DNA of 64,000 nt from positions 431,843,545 through 431,907,544 of the forward strand of contig JAQMRL010000001.1 in assembly GCA_035578175.1 (NCBI GenBank), given 5' to 3'. The notes beneath the pieces were generated by a model. The model saw only the letters and a program-made list of their open reading frames with translations, made no database searches and was not told the origin of the DNA. This DNA is from Catonia carolina (taxonomy: Eukaryota > Arthropoda > Insecta > Hemiptera > Achilidae). Positions 1 to 12,126 of this stretch are shown here, in pieces (the stretch's first letter is position 1; each line of letters begins with the position of its first letter). Made by a program: the position numbers and the translations under genes.

Positions 1-1300
1 TTAACTTAATAAACGAGCTGGGCTGCTTTTATATATTAGCAACCACACAAAGAGAGGAAAGTTAAGTTAAGTAGGAAAGTTAAGAATAAATAATAGAAGA
101 AAAATATAGAAACCTAAAGGAATACAACAGAACTTTCTATCTCATGCTGGAGAAATCCAGGTAATTAATAAAAAAAGAAACAACATAATCGGCTGATAGA
201 GCACAAAGCAACTTGCAGTAAGAAACTACCGGCGCTAGGCAGATAGACTAATATATCACACCTTTTAATACTTCGTAAAACACCGTTCATTTATTTAATT
301 ACCTACGCGTATTGTCTATTTTGTCAATATATCAATTGTGCTTAAAAATTTTTAGAATTTTGGAGATTTTCTGGGATCTCTGTAATATTAAATAAAAAAT
401 TATGCAGTCTTTCATTGATTTATCAAACACTTTTTATTTAATTTTTCGGATTTAAAATAGAATACAGTAAATTTTCTGGTTATCTGTCATATCTTTATAT
501 CCGTCACGACAAAACAACTGTTTTACTAAAATATCAACGATTACGGAAACATTTATGAAACAAAATTTGTTACGATATGGGTCAGGAGGAACCGTGACCT
601 TGATACAGAAACAAAATATGTGAGAGCGTAAACGGAACAGTTTAATTACATAAATTATACGGAAATAAAACGACAAACAGCAGGGAAATAAATATAAATT
701 ACATTTTTTTTAAATACGATTAAATATTTAATTAGTACAGAATAAATGATTTTTTAGTCAGGTAGTGTACAAATTTTTATTTTTTTATTCTATTTTTGGT
801 AACATCCTATTTATTTATTTTAAAACAATTTTTTTATCTTTAATAACTTTATTTGCAACTATTACACTAAGATACACCGAGAAAATTCAATAAAAGTAAC
901 GAAAGGATGACAAGAAAAATAAATGAAAAAGAACAGTGTTACGCAGAGGTAGCCTATATGTTCAATGAGCTAATGTTCATTATCCATGAATGATAACATT
1001 ACAAGTAATGAAGGAAGAAAAATGAAATAAAATAAAATAAATCACATTATAGATCTCGGGCCCGTTGACGTTTCAACCCGTTGTGGATTCCCTGGTAGTG
1101 AAGCATCCGATTTTTTGGAGATCAATTCGTTGGAGTGATCGTGCAACTTTCTGTAAAAAATGATGTAGCTGGACTCCTAACTAACTTATAAACTGAATAG
1201 GTCATCATTTAGAATTTTGTTGTTGACATAAAAAGGTGCGCAGGTAATTAAACGTAGGAATTTCGATTAAAAGCCTTGTAATTTTTGTAAGTTATTCGGT
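1..1300. other. AT-rich DNA without recognisable genes
   Basis: I see no coding pattern or repeat that I recognise here. The longest open stretches are AT-driven and have no domain-like content. Confidence 0.5.
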
Positions 1301-1309
1301 TTAGCTGTG

Positions 1310-1359
1310 CCATAAATTTGTAGCCCATAGGTATGGATCTATGGGCTACAAATTTATGG
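1310..1359. repeat. Perfect 21-bp inverted repeat (hairpin)
   Basis: The arms 1310-1330 and 1339-1359 are exact reverse complements around an 8-base spacer. The sequence could form a stable hairpin. It has no coding context and may be the centre of an old fold-back element. Confidence 0.75.
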
Positions 1360-1639
1360 TATATTTTATTTGTGTTGTAATAGTTCAGATTTAAGAGTCA
1401 GTAAAGAGCGGCGTCAAAGTAGTCGCAACTTCTTTCAGTTAAACAAAAATTAATAACATAAATTAGGCATGTGACCTATATGGAAAGAACTAGTATTTAT
1501 TTTTTCATGAAAAATTACGTCATTTTTCAAGTATTATTGTGTTTATTCTACTTTGAAAATAAGGATTATTTGATATAAAACTCGTATAGAAGTGGGTAAC
1601 AAGTTTTTTATACAAACTTCCGCTTAATTTGTCTTTCCC

Positions 1640-1730
1640 GATCATCCGACACGAAGCCACGTGATTTATCCGTCATATATACATCCTCATCTCACTGGGT
1701 CATGCGGTTGCTTGTTGATCCATTTCGTAT
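1640..1730 (+). repeat. SINE family B, 3' fragment
   Basis: The stretch around 1680-1715 (CATCCTCATCTCACTGGGTC) matches the 3' body of the family B copies at 22497-22924 and 43878-44139 (opposite strand) and at 34900-35100 (same strand). Only the distal part is present; the tRNA-like head is missing. Confidence 0.55.
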
Positions 1731-3645
1731 TTTTTTAAGGGGAGCACGGATCCCTATCTCATTTAATGTTAACATTTTCACCATTTTCTCAGTAACTACC
1801 AGAGATAGAGACTTGATTTTTATTTTATATGAAAATTCGCACTTTTTTACAACTTTTACGTGTAGGATTTTTTCTTAATTTCAACTAATTTTAAAATTTA
1901 CCTATAAATTCACTTGAAATTATTTTATTAAAATATATTTAAATAAATATGTTTCTTAATGATTAATAAATTATATTTTTGTAAATATAGCGACATTATT
2001 AATTGGTTGTTAGCATTTATACGATAATGAAGGGTAATATAAGGGCAAAATTGAAGATTACAAAAAGTCAGGTTATATCGGCAGGTGATAAAAAAAGGCT
2101 TATAACTAATTTCATGGTGATTTGCGGGGGAAAATAATTTTATATTCGGATTCAGCGCCCAAAAAAGTATCGATTTCAAAAAAAATCGTTACAATCGGTG
2201 ACGGGCCCTGATTCTATATAGTTAATTACCAAAATTTAACACAATATTTTTTCTTTTATTTTTCAAAATTTTGTAACCTTACCTAAATTGTTGAATAAAT
2301 GGTTTAATGAAATCATAAAAATGTTGGAAATATTTAAATACACTGAAAAAAATTAATATTATTACATAAGTTCAGACCATGTATGTATGTGTTAGTTTAC
2401 TATATACTAATTTTTAAGGGTTTTCACGAAAGATAAAAATTAAATACATTTTTCTCACCTATTGTAAATTTTATCACAAAAGGCTACATGTATTTTACAC
2501 AGTAGAAAGTATAGCTGGATCTGATCGTAATTGTTTAAATTAGACATTCAATAGTTTGTATAAAAATTACTTTTTTCATTTTTAATCTAATGTAGAGACC
2601 CAAACTGTCAATTTATGTTTTTCACTTAGCGGAAATTGACCGTCATAATTTTTAACAGTTTTAAAAAGAGAAACCTTTTAGTATATTTCTATGCATTTGT
2701 TTAAAATACTCTAACTAAATGGATAGCATCTACATTTTAAATTACAGTAAACTACTGTATATATTATAAAAATTGTACCATTATTTATACAGTTACTAGT
2801 ACGTAGATTATGCATAAATTTAGATAATTTTATTTTGTAAGCTATTTAATTCAACTCTGCAGTTGACATACCAACGTCGTTCTTTTTGAAATCTGAATGA
2901 TTTAAATACTATTTGTTTCAACTGCATTATTTTATTTTATACAAAAAGCTTTAATGTCCGGGCTTAGAAAATAAAAAGTGTAATATATCTTTTTCTATAT
3001 GTTTAAATATACTATAGTCTGAAGTGAACTATGTCATTTTTTAAAATAAAAGCGAATGTAACAATGCTACGAAAAAATATATATTATTTTTAAGTGTTAA
3101 ATATGTTGTAGTTACTCCTAAACTTTGTATACAAATGTAGTTTATATTAAAAATATTTTGTAAACTTACTCTGACATTTATGGACAATTGTTTAGGCACT
3201 CACACATATAAAATACGTATACGATTTTATTGAAATTCTAGTCACAGTAATTTTTAACTTTACTTTTTTATTTCTCACATGTATGTAAACACATAATCTA
3301 TTGAGAAAGTATGTTCCACATAAAAATATCTATTTTATAGTTTGATGAATACAGGTTGTATAGCCTACCTATTTTGAGAGTTCTGACCTAGAAAATGTTG
3401 TCAAAGAACCGTCTTTCTAAAGTGCATATTTTCTTTTGAAATAATCTGAAACAAACGAAATGTTATACAGCAATTGAAGAGTTTAATGAATGAATGTGAT
3501 ATGTTACAAAAATATTTTAGCGTTCAATCCAGGTTCTTTTAGGGGTCTTGTTATTGTAAATGATAAACAATTTTCGTTTTATACTTACAATAAATATTTA
3601 TTAACAAATTAATAAATTAAATTATAATTACTTAATTTTCCCAAC
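1731..3645. other. AT-rich spacer, nothing recognised
   Basis: I see no coding pattern, RNA gene or element boundary. Short open frames occur, but their composition is what AT-rich DNA gives by chance. Confidence 0.5.
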
Positions 3646-3943
3646 ACTGGAAGATGAAGGGTTAAATTAATTGCACTCGATCTGCTGGTTCCAGGGCTAC
3701 AAAAAAATGTTCTGTTTCTTATCACATGGTCAGCCAATTATATGACTGAACTATTTAAGAACAGAAGACGTAGAGGTGTAAAAGACGCTAGTCAGAGTTG
3801 TCTCCTCTGAGAGTAATGAATTTTACTTTACAGCCAGAGCCTGTGGTGAATGAAGTGAAGGTGTCATTTGCAGGGTGGAAAGAAGGTGCGTTTTGGAGGG
3901 CCTGGCATGCTGATAAGAATATTCTTTCAACTCAGTGAGGAAA
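3646..3943 (+). repeat. SINE-like family A, copy 1, 3'-truncated
   Basis: It matches family A from the GCACTC head region through the CTCAGTGAGG block. The last ~80 bp and the AAC tail are missing. The internal frame that stays open in younger copies is broken here by a stop near the end. Confidence 0.8.
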
Positions 3944-5311
3944 TTATAAAATTATAAATGCTTGTTTTGTAGTAGACAACTTTCCATTTCTTTTTTAATT
4001 TCCTATAATACAACTTTCTTTTGTATTTTTAACAGGTTGATCTAATGAAAATCCGTAGTTTTGTTTCTCTCTCTTCAGAGAAAAATCTAATCGTTAATAA
4101 TTTATTTTATTATTTTTTGTAAAGTATTAACTTTTTTTAAATTATTTTATTGTAGTACCAAACAAGTTTTTATTTGTTAATTTTACTGAATATCATTGCA
4201 ACTGTAAGTATGTCAACTTCTGCTTTTACGTGTAAGCTCGCATTACTGCGATTTTTATTATAGTGGAAAATGGACGGCTGGAGAACGAGCAGACCAGTCG
4301 GAAAAAATAAAGAAACATGTTGGGAGAAAAAGCATAGAACCAAAAAAGATAATATTTTCATAGTCTACAGCTACACAGTTGATCCACGAAAGAAAAACTA
4401 CATAAATGGCAAACAAAGTAATTTTTTTATTCTGAGTTGCTACTAAAACGCAATAGTTGTTATAAAAACAAAATTAATTTAATGTGTTTTTCATGTTTTT
4501 ATGCTTTACTACTAATGCATTTTATACTCAATCATAATGAGCTGACCGCAGTTTCCTAATCAAGGAAGTTCAACACAGTATAACATATTTTATGCAAGAC
4601 TTTTGTCACTAATTACTATTGAAATGGTTATTGTTATGAATTCCATTCTTATTCATTTTATTTTCCATTAACTAGACTAATTAAAGATTATTTAAAGTTA
4701 TAGTTCCAATCTTTTGTTCCATTAGCCAATTAAAACTTATTTTAACCACATCCTATATTTTTCAGTGTTTTGTTTGAATAAAAGTCATTTCTGAGCTAAA
4801 TTACATTTTTATAATAATATCATCTGGTTGAAATAAAACAGCGTTTGCGTAGTTTTGAAATCATTTTGATCATGTATTCTAAGAAACTGTGCTTAATGGA
4901 TTTAAGTACAATATCAGCACTTCAAAAGTTTTTATCATTTACAAAAAATTACTGCTTATAAATCAAACATAATTTCTTCATAAATCATTAATAATGTGGT
5001 AATTGAATTAGCCTACGGTTACATGACTCTGTTCATATACAACTCACACTAAAACCTAAGGGAATTCATCGACCTTTGACTTCTGTGATGTTATGGAACA
5101 AAAATCTGGTGAAAAATACTCACACCACTCTTTATCTTGCCAATGGAAATAATTTAAAATATATTTTATGTTTAATCATTATAGTTACTTGAGTCAAGAG
5201 TTTGCCTTTGTTTGCAACAAGGAGTAAAAAGGTAAAAGCATCAGTGCGCATGCGCGACTTCTTTAATTTCAGAACAACAAACACAACAACTTATACTATA
5301 CTCAGAGCATA
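3944..5311. other. AT-rich spacer, nothing recognised
   Basis: I see no gene or element here apart from the flank of the mariner insertion at 5312. Confidence 0.5.
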
Positions 5312-5313
5312 TA

Positions 5314-6635
5314 CGAGGGGGTACCCAAAAGTATCCGGAATAGCTCTGCTGTGGGCGGAGCTTGTGCAGTACAAATTCCCGCCACTAGGCTGCTTGTAGC
5401 GCTACTCATTGCCAGTTCAATGCCATTTTGTTCGTTGATCTAGCTTGTTCTGTTCTCGTGCAGTGATTGTTCTCGCTAGTGCTGTTTTGTGCTCGTGTCG
5501 TTTTTCATGATGGCAAGTTTTAATGAACAACGTGCGGCTGTGAAATTTTGCTTCTTGCTCGGTAAAAACGCCGCGGAAACAGTTGTAATGTTGAACACAG
5601 CTTACAAAGACGACGCTATTGGAAAAACCCAAGTGTACGAGTGGTTTTTGCGCTTTAAAAATGGCGACATGTCGATTGAGAACAAACCTCGTTCTGGACG
5701 ACCGTCGACTTCCCGAACAGACGAAAATGTTGTGAAAGTGAAAGAAATTGTACGAACAGACCGACGACAGACCATTGACCAAATATCACAGGTTAGTGGG
5801 CTCTCTTGGAGCTCAGTCCAACGCATTTTAACAGAAGACTTGACAATGAAAAGAGTCGCTGCCAAGTTTGTGCCTCGGGTTCTGACAGACACTCAAAAGG
5901 AACATCGAATTGAAACGTGTGGTGATTTGAAACAACAGCTTGAAACTGATCCAGATTTCATGTCAAAGATCATTACGGGTGACGAGTCTTGGTGCTATGG
6001 GTACGACCCAGAAACCAAACAACAGTCCAGTCAATGGAAGACTTCATTATCACCCCGACCAAAAAAAGTCCTCAAGTCAGATCGAACATCAGAACAATGC
6101 TGATTTGTTTTTTTGATGTGAGGGGAATTGTCCATTCAGAGTTCGTTCCACCAGGCCAGACGGTAAATCAAGCTTTTTATCTTGAAGTGTTAAGAAGACT
6201 ACGAAACAGCATTCGTCGTAAAAGACCTAATTTGTGGCAGACAGGGGACTGGTTTTTCCACCACGACAACGCGCCTGCACACACGGCAATCTCGGTTACC
6301 CAGTTTTTGGCGAAAAACGGCATGGTTTTGCTACCACACGCACCGTACTCACCCGATCTGGCTCCGTGTGATTTTTTCTTGTTCCCACGCATGAAAAGGG
6401 GCATGAAAGGTCTCCGATTTAACAACGTTGATGATGTCAAGAGAAAAACGACGGATGAGCTGGCAGCCATCACTGAAGAGGAGTACAAAAAATGTTTTGA
6501 ACAGTGGAAGCACCGGTGGGACAAATGTATTAGTTATAATGGAGAGTATTTTGAAGGGGATAAGGGTCTTTTGTAAAAAAATTAAAAATAAATAGTTTTA
6601 AAAAATAATTCCGGTTTCTTTTGGGTACCCCCTCG
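5314..6635 (+). mobile_element. mariner-family DNA transposon, near full length
   Basis: The element is 1322 bp, flanked on both sides by the TA target duplication (5312-5313 and 6636-6637). The ~28-bp terminal inverted repeats begin CGAGGGGGTACCCAAAAG and differ at only about three positions between the ends. Between them lies one transposase reading region on the + strand. Ends, TA target and D34D transposase place it in the IS630-Tc1-mariner superfamily, mariner branch. The only clear lesion is a frameshift, so it is relatively young. Confidence 0.95.
5507..6576 (+). pseudogene. mariner transposase, disrupted by one frameshift
   Basis: It encodes a cut-and-paste transposase of about 355 residues, close to the usual mariner length of ~345. 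The N-terminal ~110 residues hold paired helix-turn-helix DNA-binding domains. The catalytic triad is visible: D in TGDESW (about residue 158), D in HHDNAPAH, and D in YSPDLAPCDFFLF. Exactly 34 residues separate the last two, the mariner D34D signature. ATG codons at 5507 and 5510 are both plausible starts; the second gives the MASFNEQ start. The frame shifts at a run of seven A (6061-6067). The upstream frame then runs into a stop at about 6101-6103, while the downstream frame continues to TAA at 6574. This is consistent with loss of one A. Read literally, the protein lacks the last two catalytic residues and should be inactive. A sequencing error in the homopolymer is possible. Confidence 0.93.
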
Positions 6636-6637
6636 TA

Positions 6638-7589
6638 CAGTGTATCACGGAACCTTATGTAGGTTTACTGTATAAACTGTATAACTGTTTGTTAATAAAC
6701 AGAAATGTTAGTTTCTCGAAAACATGGGCAGACTATTTACAGTGCTGAACGAAATCTAATATGCAGTGTAATAAAATGCTATTTAGTTGAAGCTAAACAA
6801 AAATGCCTTCCCCTACATCTTAACAAAAGCCATGAGCGATTGGCTAACTACTGTGGTATAAAATAAAGAAGGAACATATAGAACTGAAGAAGCTATTCTT
6901 CAACAGTTTTGTTGTTACCTGGTAAAAAAAGAAAACGGTTTGGTAGATAGTCTGCTAGTGAAACTGATAGTGAAGAAGCCGGTGACAGCGATAGTAAAGA
7001 AGGCGATTCATTCGTAAAACATTTTGTTCCAATGAAATAAGTTAGCTGGTAATTACAGTGAATCAAACACTTCTAGTCATGTAATTAGGCTATAGGCAAT
7101 ATTACGGGTCACATTTATTTCTTATAAGGTTAATGAAGAAAACATTTTCTCGAAATAAACCACACCTTACAGAATGTAAGTATGCCTTTCTCATCCCGTT
7201 CTATATTAATAATATTAAGACGAGTATTTAAGAATCTAGTATATCTTAATAATTTTTCTTTAACTGAATCGGTAGATATATGATTAATTTTTATGTTTCA
7301 GTTCAAATGAAGTTGTGTAATAATAGAACATAAAATTATTATGAATTATGGATTCATAATAATTTTATGTTCATATATATTATTATGTATATATATATAT
7401 TATTATACATATATTATTATGTATGTAGAAACTGCACAGTAGTGAAATGTACGAGTAGTGTCTCTTTTTGTTGAGGTTGGCAGCACTGTCAAATTTTCAC
7501 TTCCCTCCACACAGCCCATCCATACGCTAAAGGCAATCTCGTTACTTCAGTATCTATAGTAAACACGTAAAATTAAAAAAAAAACCATA
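6638..7589. other. Spacer with a hairpin and a short acidic reading stretch
   Basis: There is a perfect inverted repeat with arms at 7326-7346 and 7352-7372. Around 6925-7015 one + strand frame reads as basic residues followed by Ser/Asp/Glu-rich sequence, with an internal stop. It resembles the acidic N-terminus of some transposases, but it is too short to identify. Confidence 0.4.
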
Positions 7590-7946
7590 ACCTAATTTTA
7601 ATCATGAGTACCTAAATAACGCAAAATGAAAGTCAACATCAGTTGAAATCAAAAATAAGGAGTATCACTAATTTACGGTAAACTAACCTCAATAGAAAAA
7701 AATGCCTGAATTAAAAGTTTTACACTTTTTAATTTTGTTTACTTTTGATAGGTAGCCCTATAGCTATACATTTGCCGTTAAATGTGTAATAAGGCCACAA
7801 TGTTAAAAAGTTCCGCTTTTTACAAATTTTGATGAGAAAAATACAGAAAATTACTATACTACTATACTACTATCACTATCACTACACAACTATGCGTTGT
7901 AGAAAAAATTTTTGAAGTAAGAGTTTTAGGATTTTAATTTTCTATA

Positions 7947-8348
7947 CCCATATATAGGTATTGACAAAAAGACAGAAGGATCACCTAAAAGCGGTGGAGA
8001 TGGATTTCTGGAGGCGGAGCTGTGGTGTGTCGCGGATCGATCGAATTCCAAATTTCGAAATTAGGAGAAGAATCGGCGTTCAAGGAAATATCATGGATAC
8101 CATATCCTGGAAGCAGTTAAAATGGTTTGGCCATTTGCAAAGGATGGAGGATGGTAGGTGGCCAAAGAGGGTATGGGAGTGGACGCCAGCCGGTAGAAGA
8201 AGGGATAGGCCGGAAGTGACATGGTTGGATGGGGTGCAGGAGGCAATGTCTTTGCGACGGCTCTCCAATGAGGGCTGGCGAGTTAGAAAGAGGTGGTGCT
8301 TAGGAAGTGAGATACGGTTGGGGCTGTAAATCCTCGCATGAATATATA
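7947..8348 (+). mobile_element. 5'-truncated LINE insertion (RTE-like)
   Basis: A 402-bp insert is bounded by a perfect 12-bp target duplication, TAATTTTCTATA, at 7935-7946 and 8349-8360. The host repeat is uninterrupted at this place in its second copy near 51590. Only the extreme C-terminal coding part and a short AT-rich 3' end are present, which is typical of 5' truncation during target-primed reverse transcription. Confidence 0.88.
7961..8329 (+). pseudogene. LINE reverse transcriptase C-terminal remnant
   Basis: The open frame of about 122 codons has no real start codon (7961 is TTG), because the element is truncated before it. The translation has the hallmark post-polymerase region of RTE-like LINE proteins: an AVEMDFWRRSCGVSRIDRI block, then LKWFGHLQRM, then a GRRRDRPEVTW block. 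The full protein would carry endonuclease and reverse transcriptase domains upstream; none is present. It is an insertion relic, not a functional gene. The RTE assignment is from motif memory and could be a neighbouring LINE clade. Confidence 0.85.
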
Positions 8349-8814
8349 TAATTTTCTATAACTTTGCTTATGTAGGTCTGTACTTATGCCCAAATATACA
8401 TATTAAGGCCGCAGTCTTAAAACCCCCATTTTTTACCACGAAAGCATGCAAACACCATGAATTTAAAAAAAAATGGCGCTTACCCTATTTTGTAGAGCAT
8501 AAAAAATTTAGTCGTCTAAATTAGGCGATTTTAAGAAAAATCGCAATTTTTGAAAAAATTGCAAATAAGTGAAAAATTGCACGACTACTTTTACTATTAC
8601 TCCTACTACTGTACTACTTATGGTTGACCGATTTGATGAAAATGTTTGTGTCGGTCCCCTAGAGGTAGGCCTATCTGTCTTAAGTTCCAAGTTTCAACTC
8701 CTTATGATATTTTGTTCTTCACACACACAGAAAGACAAAAAATTAAAGTAAAAATAACAGTAAGAGATTTAATTCTTAGTGTCGTTCTTACATAACTTGA
8801 TAATAATAGAGTAT

Positions 8815-9962
8815 TGTGACAATACTGAAAAAGAAAGAGTATTCGAGAGTTTTCTTGGGGGACCGAGAATTTATAAATGTGAACGTAAATAAACAAATAG
8901 TATAAAAGGAGTAATAATAGTTTTAAAGAAATAGTCATAAAAAGTTTTGTGTAGTCAAGTAAGGGTCTATTGTTGAATAACTATTGTGAAAGATTTGGGT
9001 GGTTACCTATTTAGATAATTGGTTCTTTTACCACAACTATTCAAAGTTTTTTTACAGTTGTTTAAGATTTATCCTGAAGCCGTCAGAAGTCTTTTCTCGA
9101 ACATTAGCTCATCTATAAAAGCGCCGGTTTGTTTAAGGTCCGGGGTCAGTTTACGTTTGCCTGTGATTGAGTGAGCGTATTTGATAGTGCATTCAGCTAG
9201 TCCAGTACATTAAAAAAAGTCAACGTTACTGCGAATAACTCTCCATTGTTTAACTTTTATTTACTCTGTATCATTTCAGTAAGTAGTATTAAGTAAATTA
9301 AGAATATAAATAAAAAAATGTATTTACATGTTGTAGGCAGATACATTAACACATAAAAATATAACCTAGAACATATAAATAACAAAAGTTAATCTAACAG
9401 CAAACATTTAAACAATCATACCTAATTCTAAAAAAAAAAAATACTACAAACTAGTTCTACAACTAGGAAAAATAGGGCTTCCAAGGCGATGCCTGTTTGG
9501 TGGTTCCATCTGTAAAAATTATTAGTAAAAATTAGCCTGCGGATGACAAATAAAAAAGATATATAAAAAATACAAATAATACAAGAAAACATATAAAAAA
9601 TTGAACTACAAAACAATGTATAAAAAATACAAATAATACAAAAATATATAAATAATACAAATAATACAAAATAAAATACAAAAATAATATTAATACAAAA
9701 AAAAATTTCTGACATAAGTTAAATACTATTCAGTTTGAATCGGAAAAATCAAATATCATTTAAGTTATTTATTTGATTAGTTAATTATAGCCTAATTGGT
9801 TTGTTATTAATTAAGTAGTTTCATTGTAATAAACTTGTAGATTGTAGTCAATTATTTAATTGTAATTTTTAGTTATAATAAATACTTGTAATTTTAAATT
9901 TTAGTGTGTTAATTATTTAATTTACCCAGATCCCAACACGGACTTTAGAGATAAGTGTCACA
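8815..9962 (+). mobile_element. Solo LTR (1148 bp) with GTAT duplication
   Basis: It begins TGTGACAATAC and ends AAGTGTCACA, the TG...CA form with a 7-bp terminal inverted repeat. It is flanked by GTAT at 8811-8814 and 9963-9966. A TATA-like box (TATAAAAGCG, ~9114) lies mid-element, as in LTR promoters. It is homologous to the interrupted LTR at 37881-42739, which gives independent support for both ends. It is about 390 bp longer than that copy because of an A/T-rich block at about 9310-9720. No internal retrotransposon sequence adjoins it. Orientation is assigned from the TATA box and downstream GTCAG. Confidence 0.85.
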
Positions 9963-10092
9963 GTATTACTAAATTTGACTACAATCTCGTTCACCTCAGT
10001 GATAATTTACTTCTATGCAATTTGAAAGAATGTTTAATTTTTCTACCTGTGTATTAATTTATACTAAGAGAATTTTATTACCAAGAGTATTA

Positions 10093-10443
10093 CACTACAT
10101 CAATCTGTTAGTAGTAGGGCTAAATTAAATAGTTCTGTTTCTTATCACATGGTCAGCCAATTAAATGACTGAATCATTTAAGAACAGAAGAGGTAGAGGT
10201 ATAAAAGATGCTAATCAGAGTTATCTCCTCTAAAAGTAATGGACTTCATTATACAGCCAGACCCTGTGGTGAATGAAATGCAAGTGTCATTTCCAGAATG
10301 GAAAATACGTGCTTTTCAGAGGGTCCGGCATGCTGATAAGCGAACTTCTCCACTCAGTGAGGAAGGCATGGTAAACCACCTCACTCTTCGATTTACTTAG
10401 CAGATTCAAACCAAACTTTTGGCTGATGACCTAAACAATAACA
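10093..10443 (+). repeat. SINE-like family A, copy 2
   Basis: It runs from a degenerate head to GATGACCTAAACAATAACA. Imperfect 12-bp duplications flank it: CCAAGAGTATTA at 10081-10092 and TCAAGAGCATTA at 10444-10455. The head (CAATCTG, then GGGCTAAATTAAATAG) resembles the younger subtype seen at 17224 and 26171. Confidence 0.85.
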
Positions 10444-10455
10444 TCAAGAGCATTA

Positions 10456-11209
10456 GCTGAAGTAATTTTAACAAATTAAATAAATGTTGTTGTTAACGGA
10501 TTTTATGTATTTGTTTCAGTATTACCAGTAGGTAATAAGAACATGAACTTATGTATAGATAGGAACGTGAATGAAATTGATGCGGTCGATGAAAATTGAT
10601 CTTGTTTTATTATGGCTGAACCTTTATAAAATAGATATCCATAAAATATAGTTGTACAACATAAAAGAAAATTTATATGGTACGTTAGAAAATATTATAG
10701 GTACTGGTGCTATGAAAATACTGCAATAAATTGAGTTAGATTGACAGCGTGAAATATTTTTCTAGCTACCTAACTGTTGTGAAAATATTACAAAATTTCA
10801 TATGTTTTTTCCAGTTCAAATGTGGAAAAATAATTTCATTTAGGCTACAGTTCAAAATTTTAATTTAAATATATGCTTCACTTTTTTATTTAAATAATAA
10901 CTAAATATACTGTAACGTACGTTGGAGTTTTAATTATTGAAATTTGTATAAAATACCTCATAATAAAAATGACTAATTGAAATCCTTTCATTTTGCTAAA
11001 ATAACATAACGATTTACTCTACGGTAACTAATTACTAGTAATATATCAAAGGAAAATTAACTGAAACAGGTATTTTCATAACTATTTGTGATGAATTCAA
11101 AATCAGAATGTACGAAACAACTAATTTTATTTAAAGGACATAGATAAAACTACTTAACAAAATGAAAACATTATTTTTTTTTTTTATTTTATTGTCTTAA
11201 TCGTATATC
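10456..11209. other. AT-rich spacer, nothing recognised
   Basis: No coding pattern or repeat boundary seen. Confidence 0.45.
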
Positions 11210-12126
11210 TAGCGCTGTACACTAGCACAACCTCTAAATCTGGGGTCCACAACCTGTGACCCCGAATTGTTTTTTCGTGGTCCTTAAATTACGGTCTTAA
11301 ATCCTATGAATTGAAATACTATTTCATAGTAAAAGCCATAAGCCAGCAGAGTGTAATAATATACCAAATAATAATATTATACTGACATTGATTGTCACCC
11401 AGACAATTTTGTTTAATACCTAAAATGTTTCTTTAGATTTCTACAAAAATTACTTATTGCAAGTTATAGTTAATCTGCGATATTTTTTTTTTAAACTTGT
11501 GTTTTTGTTCGGTAGTAATTTTATTTGTGAATATGTTTTATAGTTATTGAAAACTATCAATCTAATGTTTGGATGCGGTTAACAGACAGTCACTGGGAAT
11601 AGACTTTAAGAATAGCAACTACAAACATTGAAATATACTTTGAACAATTATCAAAATAAAAACTTTCTCAGATTTCCCACTAAAGTATATACTTTTACAA
11701 CTTATTTTGTTTTTATAGTATTTTAAAATTTAATTTAATTTCGGTTTTGTGTAACGTAGGTTAAAACTAATTTTTAAATATAATATTTTATTGAAACCAT
11801 ACGTGCAAGTCGTTTTATTTTTCAAATCCTGGTGAAGTATTAATACTGGTGCCAAGTATTACTATTTCAACAGTATAACGAAGGAGGATTGTTGACCTCT
11901 GGATAACGTTGGTATAGATATGTAGGCTACACAAAGTTGCAGTACAATATTATATAGTTATATCGTTCACGGTACCATAAAATAGATGTATTTTAAAATT
12001 TAACTTTATATAAATAAGACGTATGCTAATTATTAAATCCTAGAAATTTTATTCCTGCGGTCCGGTTCGAAAAACCAGTAATTAATTTGGCCCACCATTA
12101 TAAAAAGGTTGTGCACACTTGCTCTA
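11210..12126. mobile_element. Possible hAT-type nonautonomous remnant
   Basis: The left end TAGCGCTGTACACTAGCACA and the right end (on the reverse strand TAGAGCAAGTGTGCACAACC) are imperfect inverted repeats that begin with the TARNG form common in hAT elements. A convincing 8-bp duplication is not visible, and I see no transposase. This is a tentative call. Confidence 0.35.

Larger units (their letters stand above)
7590..8760 (+). repeat. Dispersed ~0.8-kb repeat, copy 1, split by a LINE
   Basis: The parts 7590-7946 and 8361-8760 align by eye in order with 51270-51960. Shared landmarks are the AATCATGAGT region, the phrase about a gatttt-aattttcta block, TAAGGCCGCAGTCTTAAAA, and GGTTGACCGATT followed by GATGAAAATG. 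No open frame covers it. Class and true ends are unknown. The LINE fragment 7947-8348 sits inside it. Confidence 0.75.

Noticed and set aside
5417..5892. Minus-strand open frames across the mariner
   Set aside because: They are antisense shadows of the transposase and have no domain content.
9428..9715. A 95-codon minus-strand frame rich in Phe, Ile and Tyr
   Set aside because: It lies in an AAATAATACAAA-rich low-complexity block inside a solo LTR; the composition explains it.
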